DNA of 60,526 bases from assembly GCF_004025585.1 (NCBI RefSeq), contig NZ_QTZO01000016.1:1-60526 (forward strand), written 5' to 3'. Every line of letters starts with the position of its first letter. The first letter of the stretch is position 1. Positions 24,212-33,392 of the stretch are shown here, piece by piece. This DNA is from Pseudodesulfovibrio sp. S3. Its GTDB lineage: Bacteria; Desulfobacterota; Desulfovibrionia; Desulfovibrionales; Desulfovibrionaceae. Below the pieces are notes generated by a model. That model was given only the letters and a program-made list of their open reading frames with translations. It ran no database searches and had not been told where the DNA came from. A program made the translations under genes and the position numbers.

Positions 24212-25411
24212 ATGAAACCTGTTGAAATTAAAGACGGAATTTTTTGGATAGGTGCGGTCGACTGGAACCGTCGCAGCTTCCATGGGTATTCCAAGTCGCA
24301 CTTGGGTACGACCTATAACAACTTCCTCATCAAGGACGAGAAGGTTACCCTGATCGATACCGTGGCCGAAGAATTCTGGGGCACCCTCCAGTGCAATATC
24401 GCCCAGGTACTCGGGGATCGGAAGATCGACTATTTCGTGATCAACCACCTTGAGCCCGACCATGCCGGCTGCCTTGCGCTGGCCGTGGAAAAATATCAGC
24501 CTGAGAAGATATACACCTCCCCCATGGGGCAGAAGGCCATGATGGCCCACTTCAGGTACAAGGATTGGCCCGTGGAGGTCGTGCCCACCGGCACCACGAT
24601 CAACATCGGCAAGCGGAACCTCAGCTTTATCGAGACCCGTATGCTGCACTGGCCCGATTCCATGCTGACTTACTGCCCGGAGGACAAGATCGCGTTCACC
24701 AACGACGCCTTTGGTCAGAACTGGGCCACGTCCGAGCGCTGGGCCGACGAAGTGGACCGCTACCGGCTGGAAGAACTGATGGCCAATTACTACGCCAATA
24801 TCGTGCTTCCGTTCTCTCCGGTGGTCCTGAAGACCTTGGATGCGCTTGAGGAGATGAATCTCGAGATCGATACTATTTGTCCGGATCACGGGCTGCTGTT
24901 CCGTAACGAAGACTGCGCCTGGGCCCTGGGGAAATATCGGGAATACGCCGAGCAGAAGCCCAAGAACAAGGCGGTCATCGTCTACGACACCATGTGGCAT
25001 TCCACCGAGAAGATGGCCAAGGCCGTGGCCACCGGCCTTGTCGACGAAGGCGTGTCCGTCAGGTTGATGTGCATGAAGAACAACCACCACTCCGATGTCA
25101 TGGCCGAAGTGTTCGACGCTGCGGCCGTCATCGTCGGGTCTCCGACCCACAACAACGGCATCCTGCCGCTCATGGCCGACATGCTGACCTACATGAAGGG
25201 GCTGCGTCCGCAGAACAAGATCGCTTCGGCCATCGGTTCCTTTGGCTGGTCCGGCGAATGCGTCAAGGTGCTCACCCAGTGGCTTGAAGACATGAACATG
25301 GAGATCGTCGAACCGGTCAAGACCAAGTTCATCCCCGATCATGAAGCCCTGGCCAAGTGCTACGAGCAGGGCAAGGCCATTGCTGCCGCCATCAAGGCCA
25401 AGATGGACTAG
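24212..25411 (+). CDS. roo: rubredoxin:oxygen oxidoreductase (flavodiiron protein)
   Basis: 399 aa. A cytoplasmic enzyme reducing oxygen to water with rubredoxin electrons. The beta-lactamase-like domain keeps all di-iron ligands at the positions known for Desulfovibrio gigas ROO: H79, E81, D83 (in HLEPDHAG), H146, D165 and H226. The flavodoxin domain follows from about 255 (KAVIVYDTMWHSTEKMAKAV). SD TGGAG. It completes the superoxide, peroxide and oxygen removal set encoded here. Confidence 0.97.
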   Translation: MKPVEIKDGIFWIGAVDWNRRSFHGYSKSHLGTTYNNFLIKDEKVTLIDTVAEEFWGTLQCNIAQVLGDRKIDYFVINHLEPDHAGCLALAVEKYQPEKIYTSPMGQKAMMAHFRYKDWPVEVVPTGTTINIGKRNLSFIETRMLHWPDSMLTYCPEDKIAFTNDAFGQNWATSERWADEVDRYRLEELMANYYANIVLPFSPVVLKTLDALEEMNLEIDTICPDHGLLFRNEDCAWALGKYREYAEQKPKNKAVIVYDTMWHSTEKMAKAVATGLVDEGVSVRLMCMKNNHHSDVMAEVFDAAAVIVGSPTHNNGILPLMADMLTYMKGLRPQNKIASAIGSFGWSGECVKVLTQWLEDMNMEIVEPVKTKFIPDHEALAKCYEQGKAIAAAIKAKMD

Positions 25412-25440
25412 CTTCTGTTTGTTGCAGATATTGTATGAAG

Positions 25441-25474
25441 AAAGCCCGGCCTCATTTGAGGGCGGGCTTTTTTG
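25441..25474. terminator. bidirectional terminator between roo and yaiI
   Basis: AAAGCCCG-G-CCTC pairs with GAGG-G-CGGGCTTT across ATTT, with T on the plus side and A on the other. It overlaps the last codons of the convergent gene. Confidence 0.75.
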
Positions 25475-25922
25475 CGTTTCTGGTCAGGAACCGGTCCAAC
25501 TGGTTGGTGAATTCCTGTTTGTCCCTGGGGCCGAGCGGAGGCGGGCCGCCCGGAGCCATGCCGCCGCTGCGCAGTTCCTCCATCAGGTTGCGCATGCGCA
25601 GCAATCCCTTGATGTTGTCTTTGGTGTACAGCTCGCCCCGTGGGTTGAGGCCGGTGGCTCCCTTGTCCACGATCGCATCGGCCAAGGGGATGTCAGCGGT
25701 GATGACCAGGTCGCCGGGATTGGCCAGCCGGATGATTTCGCTGTCGGCCACGTTGAAGCCCGAACCGACCGTTATGGTGTTGATGAGCGGTGACAAGGGG
25801 ATCTGGATAGAGGTGTTGGCCACCAGTGTCATGCCGATCTCCCGGCGCATGGTGGTCTTGAACAGGATGTCCTTGATGACGTTGGGGCAGGCGTCGGCGT
25901 CGACCCAGATATGCAAAGCCAT
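25452..25922 (-). CDS. YaiI/YqxD family protein (DUF188)
   Basis: 156 aa. It begins with the family signature HIWVDADACPNVIKDI and contains VITADIPLADAIVDKGA and LNPRGELYT. The acidic residues and PIN-like fold suggest a nuclease-related protein; its function is unproven. It is co-directional with and 10 bp downstream of the YwbE-like gene, so the two form an operon. Confidence 0.9.
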   Translation of the reverse strand: MALHIWVDADACPNVIKDILFKTTMRREIGMTLVANTSIQIPLSPLINTITVGSGFNVADSEIIRLANPGDLVITADIPLADAIVDKGATGLNPRGELYTKDNIKGLLRMRNLMEELRSGGMAPGGPPPLGPRDKQEFTNQLDRFLTRNAKKPALK

Positions 25923-25932
25923 TTATTTGTTC

Positions 25933-26130
25933 CTATGTTGCCAGGATTTCCTTGACCCTGCCCACCTGACCGTCTTCAAGTCGAACCTTGATGCCATGGG
26001 GATGGGTGGGGGATTTGGTCAGCAGTTGACTTACCACGCCTTGGGTGAGTCTGCCGGTGCGCTGGTCCTGTTTCAGGACGATATTCACCCGCTGTCCGGG
26101 CTTGACATCCTTGCGGTTTCTTCCGTCCAT
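25933..26130 (-). CDS. YwbE family protein (DUF2196)
   Basis: 65 aa, matching the YwbE family: NRKDVKPGQRVNIVLKQDQ, TGRLTQGVV and PHGIKVRLEDGQVGRVK. The role is unknown; the small basic fold suggests nucleic-acid binding. AGGAGA lies at proper spacing before the ATG at 26130, so this start is used instead of a GTG or ATG further up. Confidence 0.9.
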   Translation of the reverse strand: MDGRNRKDVKPGQRVNIVLKQDQRTGRLTQGVVSQLLTKSPTHPHGIKVRLEDGQVGRVKEILAT

Positions 26131-26232
26131 TCGTATCTCCTGCCAGTGGGGATGACGTTGCAATTGTGCGACAGTCTCGGACGCGACCAAAGATCGGCCC
26201 TCAGGCCTGCGGAAAGAAAATCGGGGTGTTGT

Positions 26233-26751
26233 TTATTGCCAGGAGCCTTTCTTGTAGCTGAAAATCTGCCGGTTCGGGATCACTGAAACGGCAACGAATT
26301 CGGCTTGACTGAAAGCATCGGGCGATTCGGCCACGGCTTGCATGACCAGTTCGTGGTAGCGGAGGACGGCGACATACGGAATGGTCTTGGATTTAGAGCG
26401 GCTGACCTTGCAGAGCACGGTGGCGTAATCGATGGAGTGGTACCGGGCCACGTAGGAGCCATCGGACTGCTTGGTGATTTTCATGCGGCTTTTGGCCAGG
26501 CAATGATTGCGGTTCAGGGAGCGAACCCTGGTCTGGGCAAATTGGGTGAAATCAACGTGCTTGAGGGTCAGATCCTTGTCCAGGTAGGTCGGCATGTTTT
26601 TAGCTGTGACGGGAGTGGTGGCGTTGCCGGGACCGGCAGAGGCCACTTCTTGCGAGGGGGAAGGCTCTCCGGCCTGGGCCTGTCCGTTGAGCACAAAAAA
26701 AGCCCCGGTCAGGAGTACGGCTAATGCGGCTGTAATAGCGAAATTTTTCAT
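26233..26751 (-). CDS. exported protein of unknown function
   Basis: 172 aa. Signal peptide (MKNFAITAALAVLLTGAFFV..AQA), then a low-complexity Ser/Pro/Ala stretch and a compact domain with two cysteines (NRNHCLAKSRMKI and YATVLCKVSRS) that could form a disulfide. I do not recognise the family. AAAGGATT lies 9 bp before the ATG at 26751. It lies 70 bp downstream of the VWA-OmpA gene on the same strand. Confidence 0.7.
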   Translation of the reverse strand: MKNFAITAALAVLLTGAFFVLNGQAQAGEPSPSQEVASAGPGNATTPVTAKNMPTYLDKDLTLKHVDFTQFAQTRVRSLNRNHCLAKSRMKITKQSDGSYVARYHSIDYATVLCKVSRSKSKTIPYVAVLRYHELVMQAVAESPDAFSQAEFVAVSVIPNRQIFSYKKGSWQ

Positions 26752-26779
26752 GGCGTTGAATCCTTTAACCAGAGCAGGT

Positions 26780-26811
26780 GGTTGGGCGGCAGTGCCGCCC
26801 AACCTTTTTTT
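26780..26811 (+). terminator. perfect hairpin with U-tract on the plus strand only
   Basis: GGTTGGGCGGC pairs with GCCGCCCAACC over AGT, followed by seven T on the plus strand. Genes on both sides are on the minus strand, where no U-tract follows. It could end an antisense transcript, or act as an intercistronic stem for the minus-strand message. Confidence 0.55.
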
Positions 26812-26821
26812 ACTCATAACC

Positions 26822-27880
26822 TTACTTGGTCTGGATATCAACCCTACGATTGAGCTTGCGGCCTTCGGAGGTGCCGTTGTCGTACTTCGGATTGGTTTCG
26901 CCGTAACCCACGGCTTCCAGGCGGGATGCCGCGATGCCGTTGGTGGTCATCCATTTCATGACGGAGTTGGCGCGGCGCTCGGACAGTCCCTGGTTGTATT
27001 CTTCTGCACCAGTGGAGTCGGTGTAACCGGAAATCTCGTAGGATGCGGAAGCATCTTCTTCCAGAATCATCTTGGCCTGTTCCAGCACGGGAACCATCTC
27101 GTCGGTGATGGCGTACTTGTCAAAACCAAAGTTCAGGTTGAAGGAAACAACTTCCTTGGCAGGGGCCATTACGGCCGGAGCCGGAGCAGGAGCCGGGGCC
27201 GGAGCGTCGGCTACTTCGTCATACAAGACGTCCTTGGCATACTGCTGAAGAGCGGCAGCATTGGCAAAGGTGGCGCCATCGGCAGCTACGGAGCAAGGGA
27301 AGGCGGCGCGGATGCCGTCGATGACGGTCTGTCCTGCGGGGGAGCTGGCGTAGCTGACAACGTGGACACACAGCTTGTCGCCATATTTGCCGCGCATGTC
27401 CTGAGCCACGGCAACAGGGTCGGAGCCGATGTTGGACTCACCGTCGGTGAAGATGATCAGTGCGGTCTTGCCGGACATCTGGCCCAGAACAGGGTTGATG
27501 GCTGCAAGGCCGACGCCCATGGGGGTCTTGCGGTTGAAGATCTCGTAATTTTCGTTCACGGCTGCGGCTGCTGCGTTAAGGGTCGTGGCGTTGTACGGTT
27601 TGGGACCGCACTGCTCGGCGAAGGGCGCGAACAGGTACATGGCGGAATTGTAGTTCAGGGCCGGGATGACCTTGTTCAGGGCCTGGATGTCATCCACGGC
27701 CTTTTCAATTTTCTTCATTCCGTCGGCGTTCTTCATCGCCATGGAACCGGACTGGTCCAGGAAAATGATGAAATTGTCGACTTTTTTGACCATTTTTGCG
27801 TTTGCCGTGGCAGCAAAGGCAAAGGAAAATGTCAACATGGCAGCCAGCGTGATGAGTAACAGTTTCTTTGATTGTACCAT
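26822..27880 (-). CDS. VWA-OmpA cell-envelope protein
   Basis: 352 aa. Signal peptide to about residue 28 (LLLITLAAMLTFSFAFAATA). A von Willebrand A domain has an intact metal site (DQSGS at 42-46, TDGES later). A Pro-Ala linker (PAPAPAPAPA) leads to a C-terminal OmpA peptidoglycan-binding domain (SGYTDSTGAEEYNQGLSERR and RKLNRRVDI). It is probably periplasmic, bound to peptidoglycan, and may present a metal-dependent protein-binding face. RBS AAAGGAG. Confidence 0.88.
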   Translation of the reverse strand: MVQSKKLLLITLAAMLTFSFAFAATANAKMVKKVDNFIIFLDQSGSMAMKNADGMKKIEKAVDDIQALNKVIPALNYNSAMYLFAPFAEQCGPKPYNATTLNAAAAAVNENYEIFNRKTPMGVGLAAINPVLGQMSGKTALIIFTDGESNIGSDPVAVAQDMRGKYGDKLCVHVVSYASSPAGQTVIDGIRAAFPCSVAADGATFANAAALQQYAKDVLYDEVADAPAPAPAPAPAVMAPAKEVVSFNLNFGFDKYAITDEMVPVLEQAKMILEEDASASYEISGYTDSTGAEEYNQGLSERRANSVMKWMTTNGIAASRLEAVGYGETNPKYDNGTSEGRKLNRRVDIQTK

Positions 27881-27914
27881 AATTTCACTCCTTTAGAGAT
27901 TGGTTTCTGAATGT

Positions 27915-27933
27915 AATCCCATCGTTGGGGATT
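27915..27933. promoter_or_regulatory. inverted repeat in the VWA-OmpA leader
   Basis: AATCCC and GGGATT flank a 7-nt centre, between the candidate -10 of the VWA-OmpA promoter and its start codon. Possible operator or leader stem. Confidence 0.35.
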
Positions 27934-27939
27934 CGCCAT

Positions 27940-27968
27940 TATATATACCCACGAGAGGATAATCGCAA
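27940..27968 (-). promoter_or_regulatory. candidate promoter of the VWA-OmpA gene
   Basis: On the minus strand TTGCGA, 17 bp, TATATA, overlapping a TATAAT 2 bp further on. Confidence 0.5.
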
Positions 27969-28033
27969 TAGAAAGGGAGCGGATTGTTTCAGAATATAAC
28001 ACATATTCAGCGTAAAGATAGAGGTTCTTCAGG

Positions 28034-28062
28034 TTGCGTCCCGATCTGGAACACAGTATAAA
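28034..28062 (+). promoter_or_regulatory. candidate promoter of hldD
   Basis: TTGCGT at 28034-28039, a 17-bp spacer and TATAAA at 28057-28062, about 48 bp before the start codon. Confidence 0.55.
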
Positions 28063-28109
28063 AAATCGTTTACGCCCCGTGGGTGTTATCGAGCCAGCAA
28101 GGAGAAACT

Positions 28110-29090
28110 ATGTATATTGTTACCGGCGGCGCAGGGTTCATCGGCAGCGCCATGGTCTGGAAGCTCAATCAGATGGGCATTGACGACATTCTGGTGGTGG
28201 ACAATCTTTCTACCAGCGACAAGTGGAACAACCTCGTGGGACTGCGGTATCAGGACTATCTGCATCGGGACCAGTTCCTCAAGTTCATTCTGGAAGGCGA
28301 GGACCCGTTCGAGACCCAGGCGGTTATCCACATGGGAGCCTGTTCCTCCACCACGGAGCTGGATGCGGATTTCCTCATGGAAAACAACTATCGTTATACC
28401 CAGTATGTCTGCCGGTTTTGCATGGCTCACGGTGCGAGATTCATCAATGCCTCTTCCGCAGCCACCTACGGCAACGGCGAGTTCGGCTTCAGCGACGATC
28501 ATGCGGGGATCGATCGGCTCCGACCTTTGAACATGTATGGTTATTCCAAGCAGCTCTTCGACCTGTGGGCCAGGGACTCAGGCATTCTGGACCAGATAGT
28601 GTCCCTCAAGTTTTTCAATGTCTTCGGTCCCAACGAGTACCACAAGGACGATATGAAGTCGGTTATCTGCAAGGCCCACAGTCAGATTCTGGAAACCGGC
28701 AAGCTGAAGCTGTTCAAGTCCTACCGCGAGGAATATCCCCATGGCGGCCAGAAACGGGACTTTGTCTACATCAAGGATTGCGTTGACATCATGGCCTGGT
28801 TCCTTGAGAACCCGGACACGGGCGGCATATTCAATATCGGCACAGGAACTGCAAGGACTTGGAATGATTTGGCAAACGCAGTCTTTTCCGCTCTGGGCAA
28901 GGAGTCTGAAATCGAATATATTCCGATGCCTGAAGCGATTCGTGATAAATATCAGTATTTTACACAGGCCGACATGGGCAAGCTCAGGGCTGTAGGTTGC
29001 GACGTTAAAATGACCAGCCTTGAGGACGGAGCCAGAGATTACGTGCAGAACTATCTGAACAAAGACGACAGATTCCTCAAGTCCAGGTAG
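28110..29090 (+). CDS. hldD: ADP-L-glycero-D-manno-heptose 6-epimerase
   Basis: 326 aa. It epimerises ADP-heptose for the lipopolysaccharide inner core. Short-chain dehydrogenase fold: NAD(P) loop MYIVTGGAGFIGSAM at the N-terminus, active-site YGYSK near residue 145, and family stretches LVVDNLSTSDKW and NVFGPNEYHKDDM. AAGGAG precedes the ATG at 28110. It leads the envelope operon with lptD 12 bp downstream. Confidence 0.93.
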   Translation: MYIVTGGAGFIGSAMVWKLNQMGIDDILVVDNLSTSDKWNNLVGLRYQDYLHRDQFLKFILEGEDPFETQAVIHMGACSSTTELDADFLMENNYRYTQYVCRFCMAHGARFINASSAATYGNGEFGFSDDHAGIDRLRPLNMYGYSKQLFDLWARDSGILDQIVSLKFFNVFGPNEYHKDDMKSVICKAHSQILETGKLKLFKSYREEYPHGGQKRDFVYIKDCVDIMAWFLENPDTGGIFNIGTGTARTWNDLANAVFSALGKESEIEYIPMPEAIRDKYQYFTQADMGKLRAVGCDVKMTSLEDGARDYVQNYLNKDDRFLKSR

Positions 29091-29102
29091 CAAGGGGTTT
29101 TT

Positions 29103-31493
29103 TTGAAACGCAAGTTGACGCGCATATTGCTGGCCGCGGGGGCAATCCTTGTCCTGTCTTTGTGCCTGCCGTGGACGCTCATCGGCAAGTCGCCCGACCT
29201 GAATACGGTCAGGAAGTACGTGCCGGACGCGCCGGTCAAGACTCCTGAAGGGAATGAATGGACCTTTTCGGCTGACCGGGTGGTGGGCGATCATACCAGC
29301 GAATATGTGGAGGCCTTCGGCAATTGCAGCCTGAGCCTCGGCGAGGATCAACTTCGGGCCGATTTCGTGAGGTATTACCAGGCCACGGGCTGGGTGTTTC
29401 TCAAGGGCAACATTCGCGCCCATTGGGGCGGCGATTTTCTTCAGGCCGACGAGGGCGAATTCGATCTCAACAACATGACCGGGTGGCTCAAGAACGGGAA
29501 ACTGTTCATGGCCAAGCCCCACATCTATGTGGAGGCGGAGCGAGTGGGCAAGGCTGTGGGTGATTCGTATACCTTCAAGAATGCCAAGGTCACCTCCTGT
29601 TCCGGTGACAAACCCGCCTGGTCCGTAACCTCCGAGGAGGGCGACGTTTCCCTGGACGGGCGCGTCCACCTCTATCGCTCCGCATTTCGCGTGAAGGATG
29701 TCCCGGTTTTTTATTGGCCCTACATGGTTCTGCCGGGCAAGATGGAACGTCAGAGCGGGTTCCTCATGCCCTACGTGTCGAGTTCCAAGAAGCTCGGTAT
29801 GCAGATCAACATGCCGTACTACTGGGTGATCAACGACGAGATGGACGCCACTTTTTATCAAAACTTCATGAGCAAGCGCGGATACATGCAGGGTATCGAA
29901 TTCCGCCACACCGAGGATGCCTCCTCAAAGGGGGTGTGGCAGGTGGATATCATGAGCGACAACCGCCGTGCCGCCTCTGAGTCCGACGAGTGGGATGACT
30001 ACAACGACGACGGGTTGACCCGGAGCAATCGTTCCCGTTGGTGGCTGCGGAGCAAGTACGATGGTTGGCTGGGCAGCCCCGAGTGGAAGATCAAACTGGA
30101 TTTGGACTTGGTGTCCGACCAGAACTACCTGCGCGATTTCCAGGACGGTCCGAACGGGTTTGAAAAGACGCGGGAAAACTTCCTGGAGGCCTTTGGCCGC
30201 GATATCGAGAATCAGGATTCCCTGAACCGCTACAGCACCGCTTACGTCAGCCGCAGTTGGGACCGCTTCGGAGTGGTGGGCATGGCGCAGTACGACGAAA
30301 ACCTGCAGTTCATGAACGGCAACGGCAAATCCAGCGAGAACGATACGGTCCAGACCCTGCCCGAGCTGGACGCCTTTGCCTTCCAGCAATCCCTGTTCGG
30401 TTCGGGGCTTGAAGCCTCCTTTGAGACCAAATACAATTATTTCCACCGGGAGTACGGCAACTCCGGCCACCGGTTCAGGGCCACTCCCGAACTGAAGCTT
30501 CCCCTGAAGAGCGATGTCCTGACCGTAATTCCGTCACTGTCCGTGGACCATACTTCATACAATTTGACACAACATGAAGATACCGGCGATATCGACATTA
30601 TCGGCACAGGCGGACGGGAGGATGTCATCGACACGTCCAAGATAAAGGACGGCTTTCAGAGCCGTACCACCTGGGCCGGCGGGTTCACGGCCTTTTCGGA
30701 AATGTCCCGGACCTTTGCCCTGACCGGGGAGACCAGGCCCGAGCCGAGTCTGGCCGGGACTTCCCGTTGGGCCATGCTCAAGCACTCCATCACGCCAAGG
30801 GTGGAATACTCTTACAGTCCGTATGTCACCGGCCAGGATTCGCTGCCCTATTTCGACTCTCTGGACCGCCTTGAGGGCAGGAACAAGGTGACCTACTCCC
30901 TGACCAATGTTCTGGACCGCCGCCGCGACAGCGTGGTTCTCTCTCCGGGCGAGGATGGGGAACCCGTGGCCTCGGTTGCCAAGGACTATCTCGATTTTCT
31001 CCTTTTCCGTCTTGAGCAGTCCTATGACCTGCGTGAAGCCAACCGCAATGACGAGCGCGGTGAATACGAGCGCCGTCCGTTCTCGGACTTCATGGCCGAG
31101 CTGAAGATAAAGCCGACCAATTATATAGACGTCCTGACCAGGAACTGGTTTTCGCCCTATCTGGGCGACATGACCCAGAGCGAGACGTCGGTCAGACTCT
31201 ACAAGAAGGGGTTGGGTGAGTTTTCCGTGGGATATGATTATCTGGAAGCGGTGGACGAGTATCTGCGCACGCGGGATGATCCCATGTCCATTGTTTTCCT
31301 GGAGGGCAGCCTGGAGCTTTCCGAGGCCTTTACGCTGGGTGCCAAATACCGACACGATTTCAATTCCGAAAGGGATCTGGAGCGCACCATCAAGCTCAAT
31401 TGGGCCGGGGAATGCTACACCCTGTACTTCGCCTTTACCCAGAAGCCCAACGACAACCGTTTCGTCTTCGGTTTCGACCTGTTGAATTTCTAA
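29103..31493 (+). CDS. lptD: LPS-assembly outer-membrane protein LptD
   Basis: 796 aa. It inserts lipopolysaccharide into the outer leaflet with LptE. N-terminal signal region (ILLAAGAILVLSLCLPWTLI); an OstA/LptA-like jellyroll domain to about residue 190 (SADRVVGDHTSEYVEAFGNC); then the large barrel with the family motif VPVFYWPYMVLPG and MPYYWVINDEMDAT. It ends in RFVFGFDLLNF, an aromatic terminal residue as expected for a barrel. The start is a TTG with AAGGGG upstream. Confidence 0.92.
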   Translation: MKRKLTRILLAAGAILVLSLCLPWTLIGKSPDLNTVRKYVPDAPVKTPEGNEWTFSADRVVGDHTSEYVEAFGNCSLSLGEDQLRADFVRYYQATGWVFLKGNIRAHWGGDFLQADEGEFDLNNMTGWLKNGKLFMAKPHIYVEAERVGKAVGDSYTFKNAKVTSCSGDKPAWSVTSEEGDVSLDGRVHLYRSAFRVKDVPVFYWPYMVLPGKMERQSGFLMPYVSSSKKLGMQINMPYYWVINDEMDATFYQNFMSKRGYMQGIEFRHTEDASSKGVWQVDIMSDNRRAASESDEWDDYNDDGLTRSNRSRWWLRSKYDGWLGSPEWKIKLDLDLVSDQNYLRDFQDGPNGFEKTRENFLEAFGRDIENQDSLNRYSTAYVSRSWDRFGVVGMAQYDENLQFMNGNGKSSENDTVQTLPELDAFAFQQSLFGSGLEASFETKYNYFHREYGNSGHRFRATPELKLPLKSDVLTVIPSLSVDHTSYNLTQHEDTGDIDIIGTGGREDVIDTSKIKDGFQSRTTWAGGFTAFSEMSRTFALTGETRPEPSLAGTSRWAMLKHSITPRVEYSYSPYVTGQDSLPYFDSLDRLEGRNKVTYSLTNVLDRRRDSVVLSPGEDGEPVASVAKDYLDFLLFRLEQSYDLREANRNDERGEYERRPFSDFMAELKIKPTNYIDVLTRNWFSPYLGDMTQSETSVRLYKKGLGEFSVGYDYLEAVDEYLRTRDDPMSIVFLEGSLELSEAFTLGAKYRHDFNSERDLERTIKLNWAGECYTLYFAFTQKPNDNRFVFGFDLLNF

Positions 31494-31577
31494 TCGGTTG
31501 GTTTTGCCATGCGTGTGCAGTGCTCCTTTTACTCCGGCATTGAGGCACACGGTGTCGGACATTTTTTGTGAGGATTC

Positions 31578-33392
31578 ATGACTACAGGGTTTGAAATTCG
31601 CGTTCTGCCTCCCGGACTGAAGAACCAGATCGCGGCGGGCGAGGTGGTGGAAAGGCCTGCCAGCGTGGTCAAGGAATTGGTGGAGAACGCGCTTGATGCC
31701 GGAGCCACCCGCGTGGACGTGACCATCGAGCAGGGCGGTCGGTCGCTCATTGTCGTTCAGGACAACGGCGCGGGCATACCCGCCTCCCAACTCAATCTGG
31801 CCGTCACCCGTCATGCCACCAGTAAAATCCGTGATTTCAGCGATCTTTCCTCCATCGGCTCCTTCGGGTTTCGTGGTGAGGCTTTGCCCAGCATAGCTTC
31901 CGTGTCCCGTTTTACCATGACTTCCTGCGCCAGCGGTGCGGCGGATGCCGCCTTCATCGAGGTGCGGGCGGGTGAGGTCGCGGGCGAGGGGCCCGGCGCT
32001 CTGGCTTCCGGCACCCGCGTAGAGGTCCGTGACCTGTTTTCGAGCACTCCGGCCCGGCTCAAGTTTCTCAAGAGCGAGGCCACGGAAAACCGCCGCTGCC
32101 AGGACGTGCTCATGCGTGTCAGCCTGGCCCACCTTGCCACCGGATTTTCCCTGACCATGGGCGGCCGCGAAGCCTTCCGCCTGCCGGCGAACCAGACCTT
32201 GCCCGGACGGTTGTCCACGTTCTGGCCACCGGCCATATGCGAGGGGCTGAAACCTTTCGATCATGAGCGCGACGGTTACCGCGTGCACGGCGTGGCAGGT
32301 GCGCCGAACACGGCTCAGGGCAGAGGGGACCGCATCCTGCTTTTCGTCAATGGCCGTCCGGTTCAGGACAAGCTCATGCTGTCCGCCGTGCGTCAGGCCT
32401 ACAGGGGGATGCTGCTGTCGCGGGAGTACCCGCAGATAGCCCTGTTCCTGGAAGTGCCCAGGGGCGAGGTGGACGTAAACGTGCACCCGGCCAAGCTGGA
32501 GGTCCGTTTCGTTGAGGAGAGTCGGGTTTTTTCAGCCATTCGCAGCGGGATCATGCAGGCCCTGTCCCGGTCCGACGTGGACATGATGACCGGAGCTTCA
32601 ACCGGGGAGTACCCCCGGTCTTCCCCGAATCAGGACTCCCTGTCTCATTCAGGAAGTGCCTGGTCCGGCAGCCCGTCGATGCAGGCCCGACATCAGATTT
32701 CCGCGTCCGACAGGCCGAAATTTACCACCTACCGCGATTTCCGGGCCGATCAGGCACCATCCCGGGATCTGGATCTGCCCTTGGCGCCTTCCGCATCCAT
32801 GGTTCGCGAGCCGGGACCGGACGCCACCAGGCCTGCCCCCCTGGCGGGCAGTGGGTATACCTATATGGGACAGGTCGCGGATACCTATCTGGTGTTGCGT
32901 GAGGGCGAGAACCTGGTGCTGGTGGACCAGCACGCGGCCCATGAACGCATCCTGCTGGCGGCCATGCGCGATCAACGTACCAGGGGCGATTCGCAACCCC
33001 TGGCTTTGGCCCTGGAACTGCCGCTGCACCCCAGCGAGGCGGAGGTGTTGCAGGATTTGCGCGAAGCCCTGCGTTCCATGGGATTCGTGATCGAGATGGA
33101 CGGACCGGCAAAGGCTCTGGTGCGTGGCATTCCGCCGACCCTGGAGACGGGCAGGGCGCGGGAGTATCTCAAGGAAGCCCTGGCCGAAAAGGCCACCGGG
33201 TTGGATGACCTGTGGACCATGATGGCATGCAAGACCGCCATCAAGGCCAACCAGCCCCTGGCCGTGGACGAGGCCCTGTCACTGTTGGAAACATGGCTTG
33301 CCACGCCGGAACGGGAGTACTGCCCCCACGGCAGACCTGTTGTCCTGCGTTGGTCTTCGAATGATCTGGAAAAACTGTTCAAGAGAAAGTAA
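31578..33392 (+). CDS. mutL: DNA mismatch repair protein MutL
   Basis: 604 aa. The N-terminal GHKL ATPase motifs are all present (LKNQIAAGEVVERPASVVKE, DNGAGI, RHATSKI, GFRGEALPSIASVS). The C-terminal half has ACKTAIKAN and CPHGRP, typical of endonuclease-type MutL. The metal motif DQHA(X)2E(X)4E is incomplete: it reads DQHAAHERILLA from residue 450, lacking the last glutamate. The variable linker covers about 340-415. The stop overlaps the ATG of alr. Confidence 0.95.
   Translation: MTTGFEIRVLPPGLKNQIAAGEVVERPASVVKELVENALDAGATRVDVTIEQGGRSLIVVQDNGAGIPASQLNLAVTRHATSKIRDFSDLSSIGSFGFRGEALPSIASVSRFTMTSCASGAADAAFIEVRAGEVAGEGPGALASGTRVEVRDLFSSTPARLKFLKSEATENRRCQDVLMRVSLAHLATGFSLTMGGREAFRLPANQTLPGRLSTFWPPAICEGLKPFDHERDGYRVHGVAGAPNTAQGRGDRILLFVNGRPVQDKLMLSAVRQAYRGMLLSREYPQIALFLEVPRGEVDVNVHPAKLEVRFVEESRVFSAIRSGIMQALSRSDVDMMTGASTGEYPRSSPNQDSLSHSGSAWSGSPSMQARHQISASDRPKFTTYRDFRADQAPSRDLDLPLAPSASMVREPGPDATRPAPLAGSGYTYMGQVADTYLVLREGENLVLVDQHAAHERILLAAMRDQRTRGDSQPLALALELPLHPSEAEVLQDLREALRSMGFVIEMDGPAKALVRGIPPTLETGRAREYLKEALAEKATGLDDLWTMMACKTAIKANQPLAVDEALSLLETWLATPEREYCPHGRPVVLRWSSNDLEKLFKRK

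Noticed and set aside
30555..32486. Open frame antisense to lptD and mutL
   Set aside because: It crosses two convincing genes and has no family match visible.
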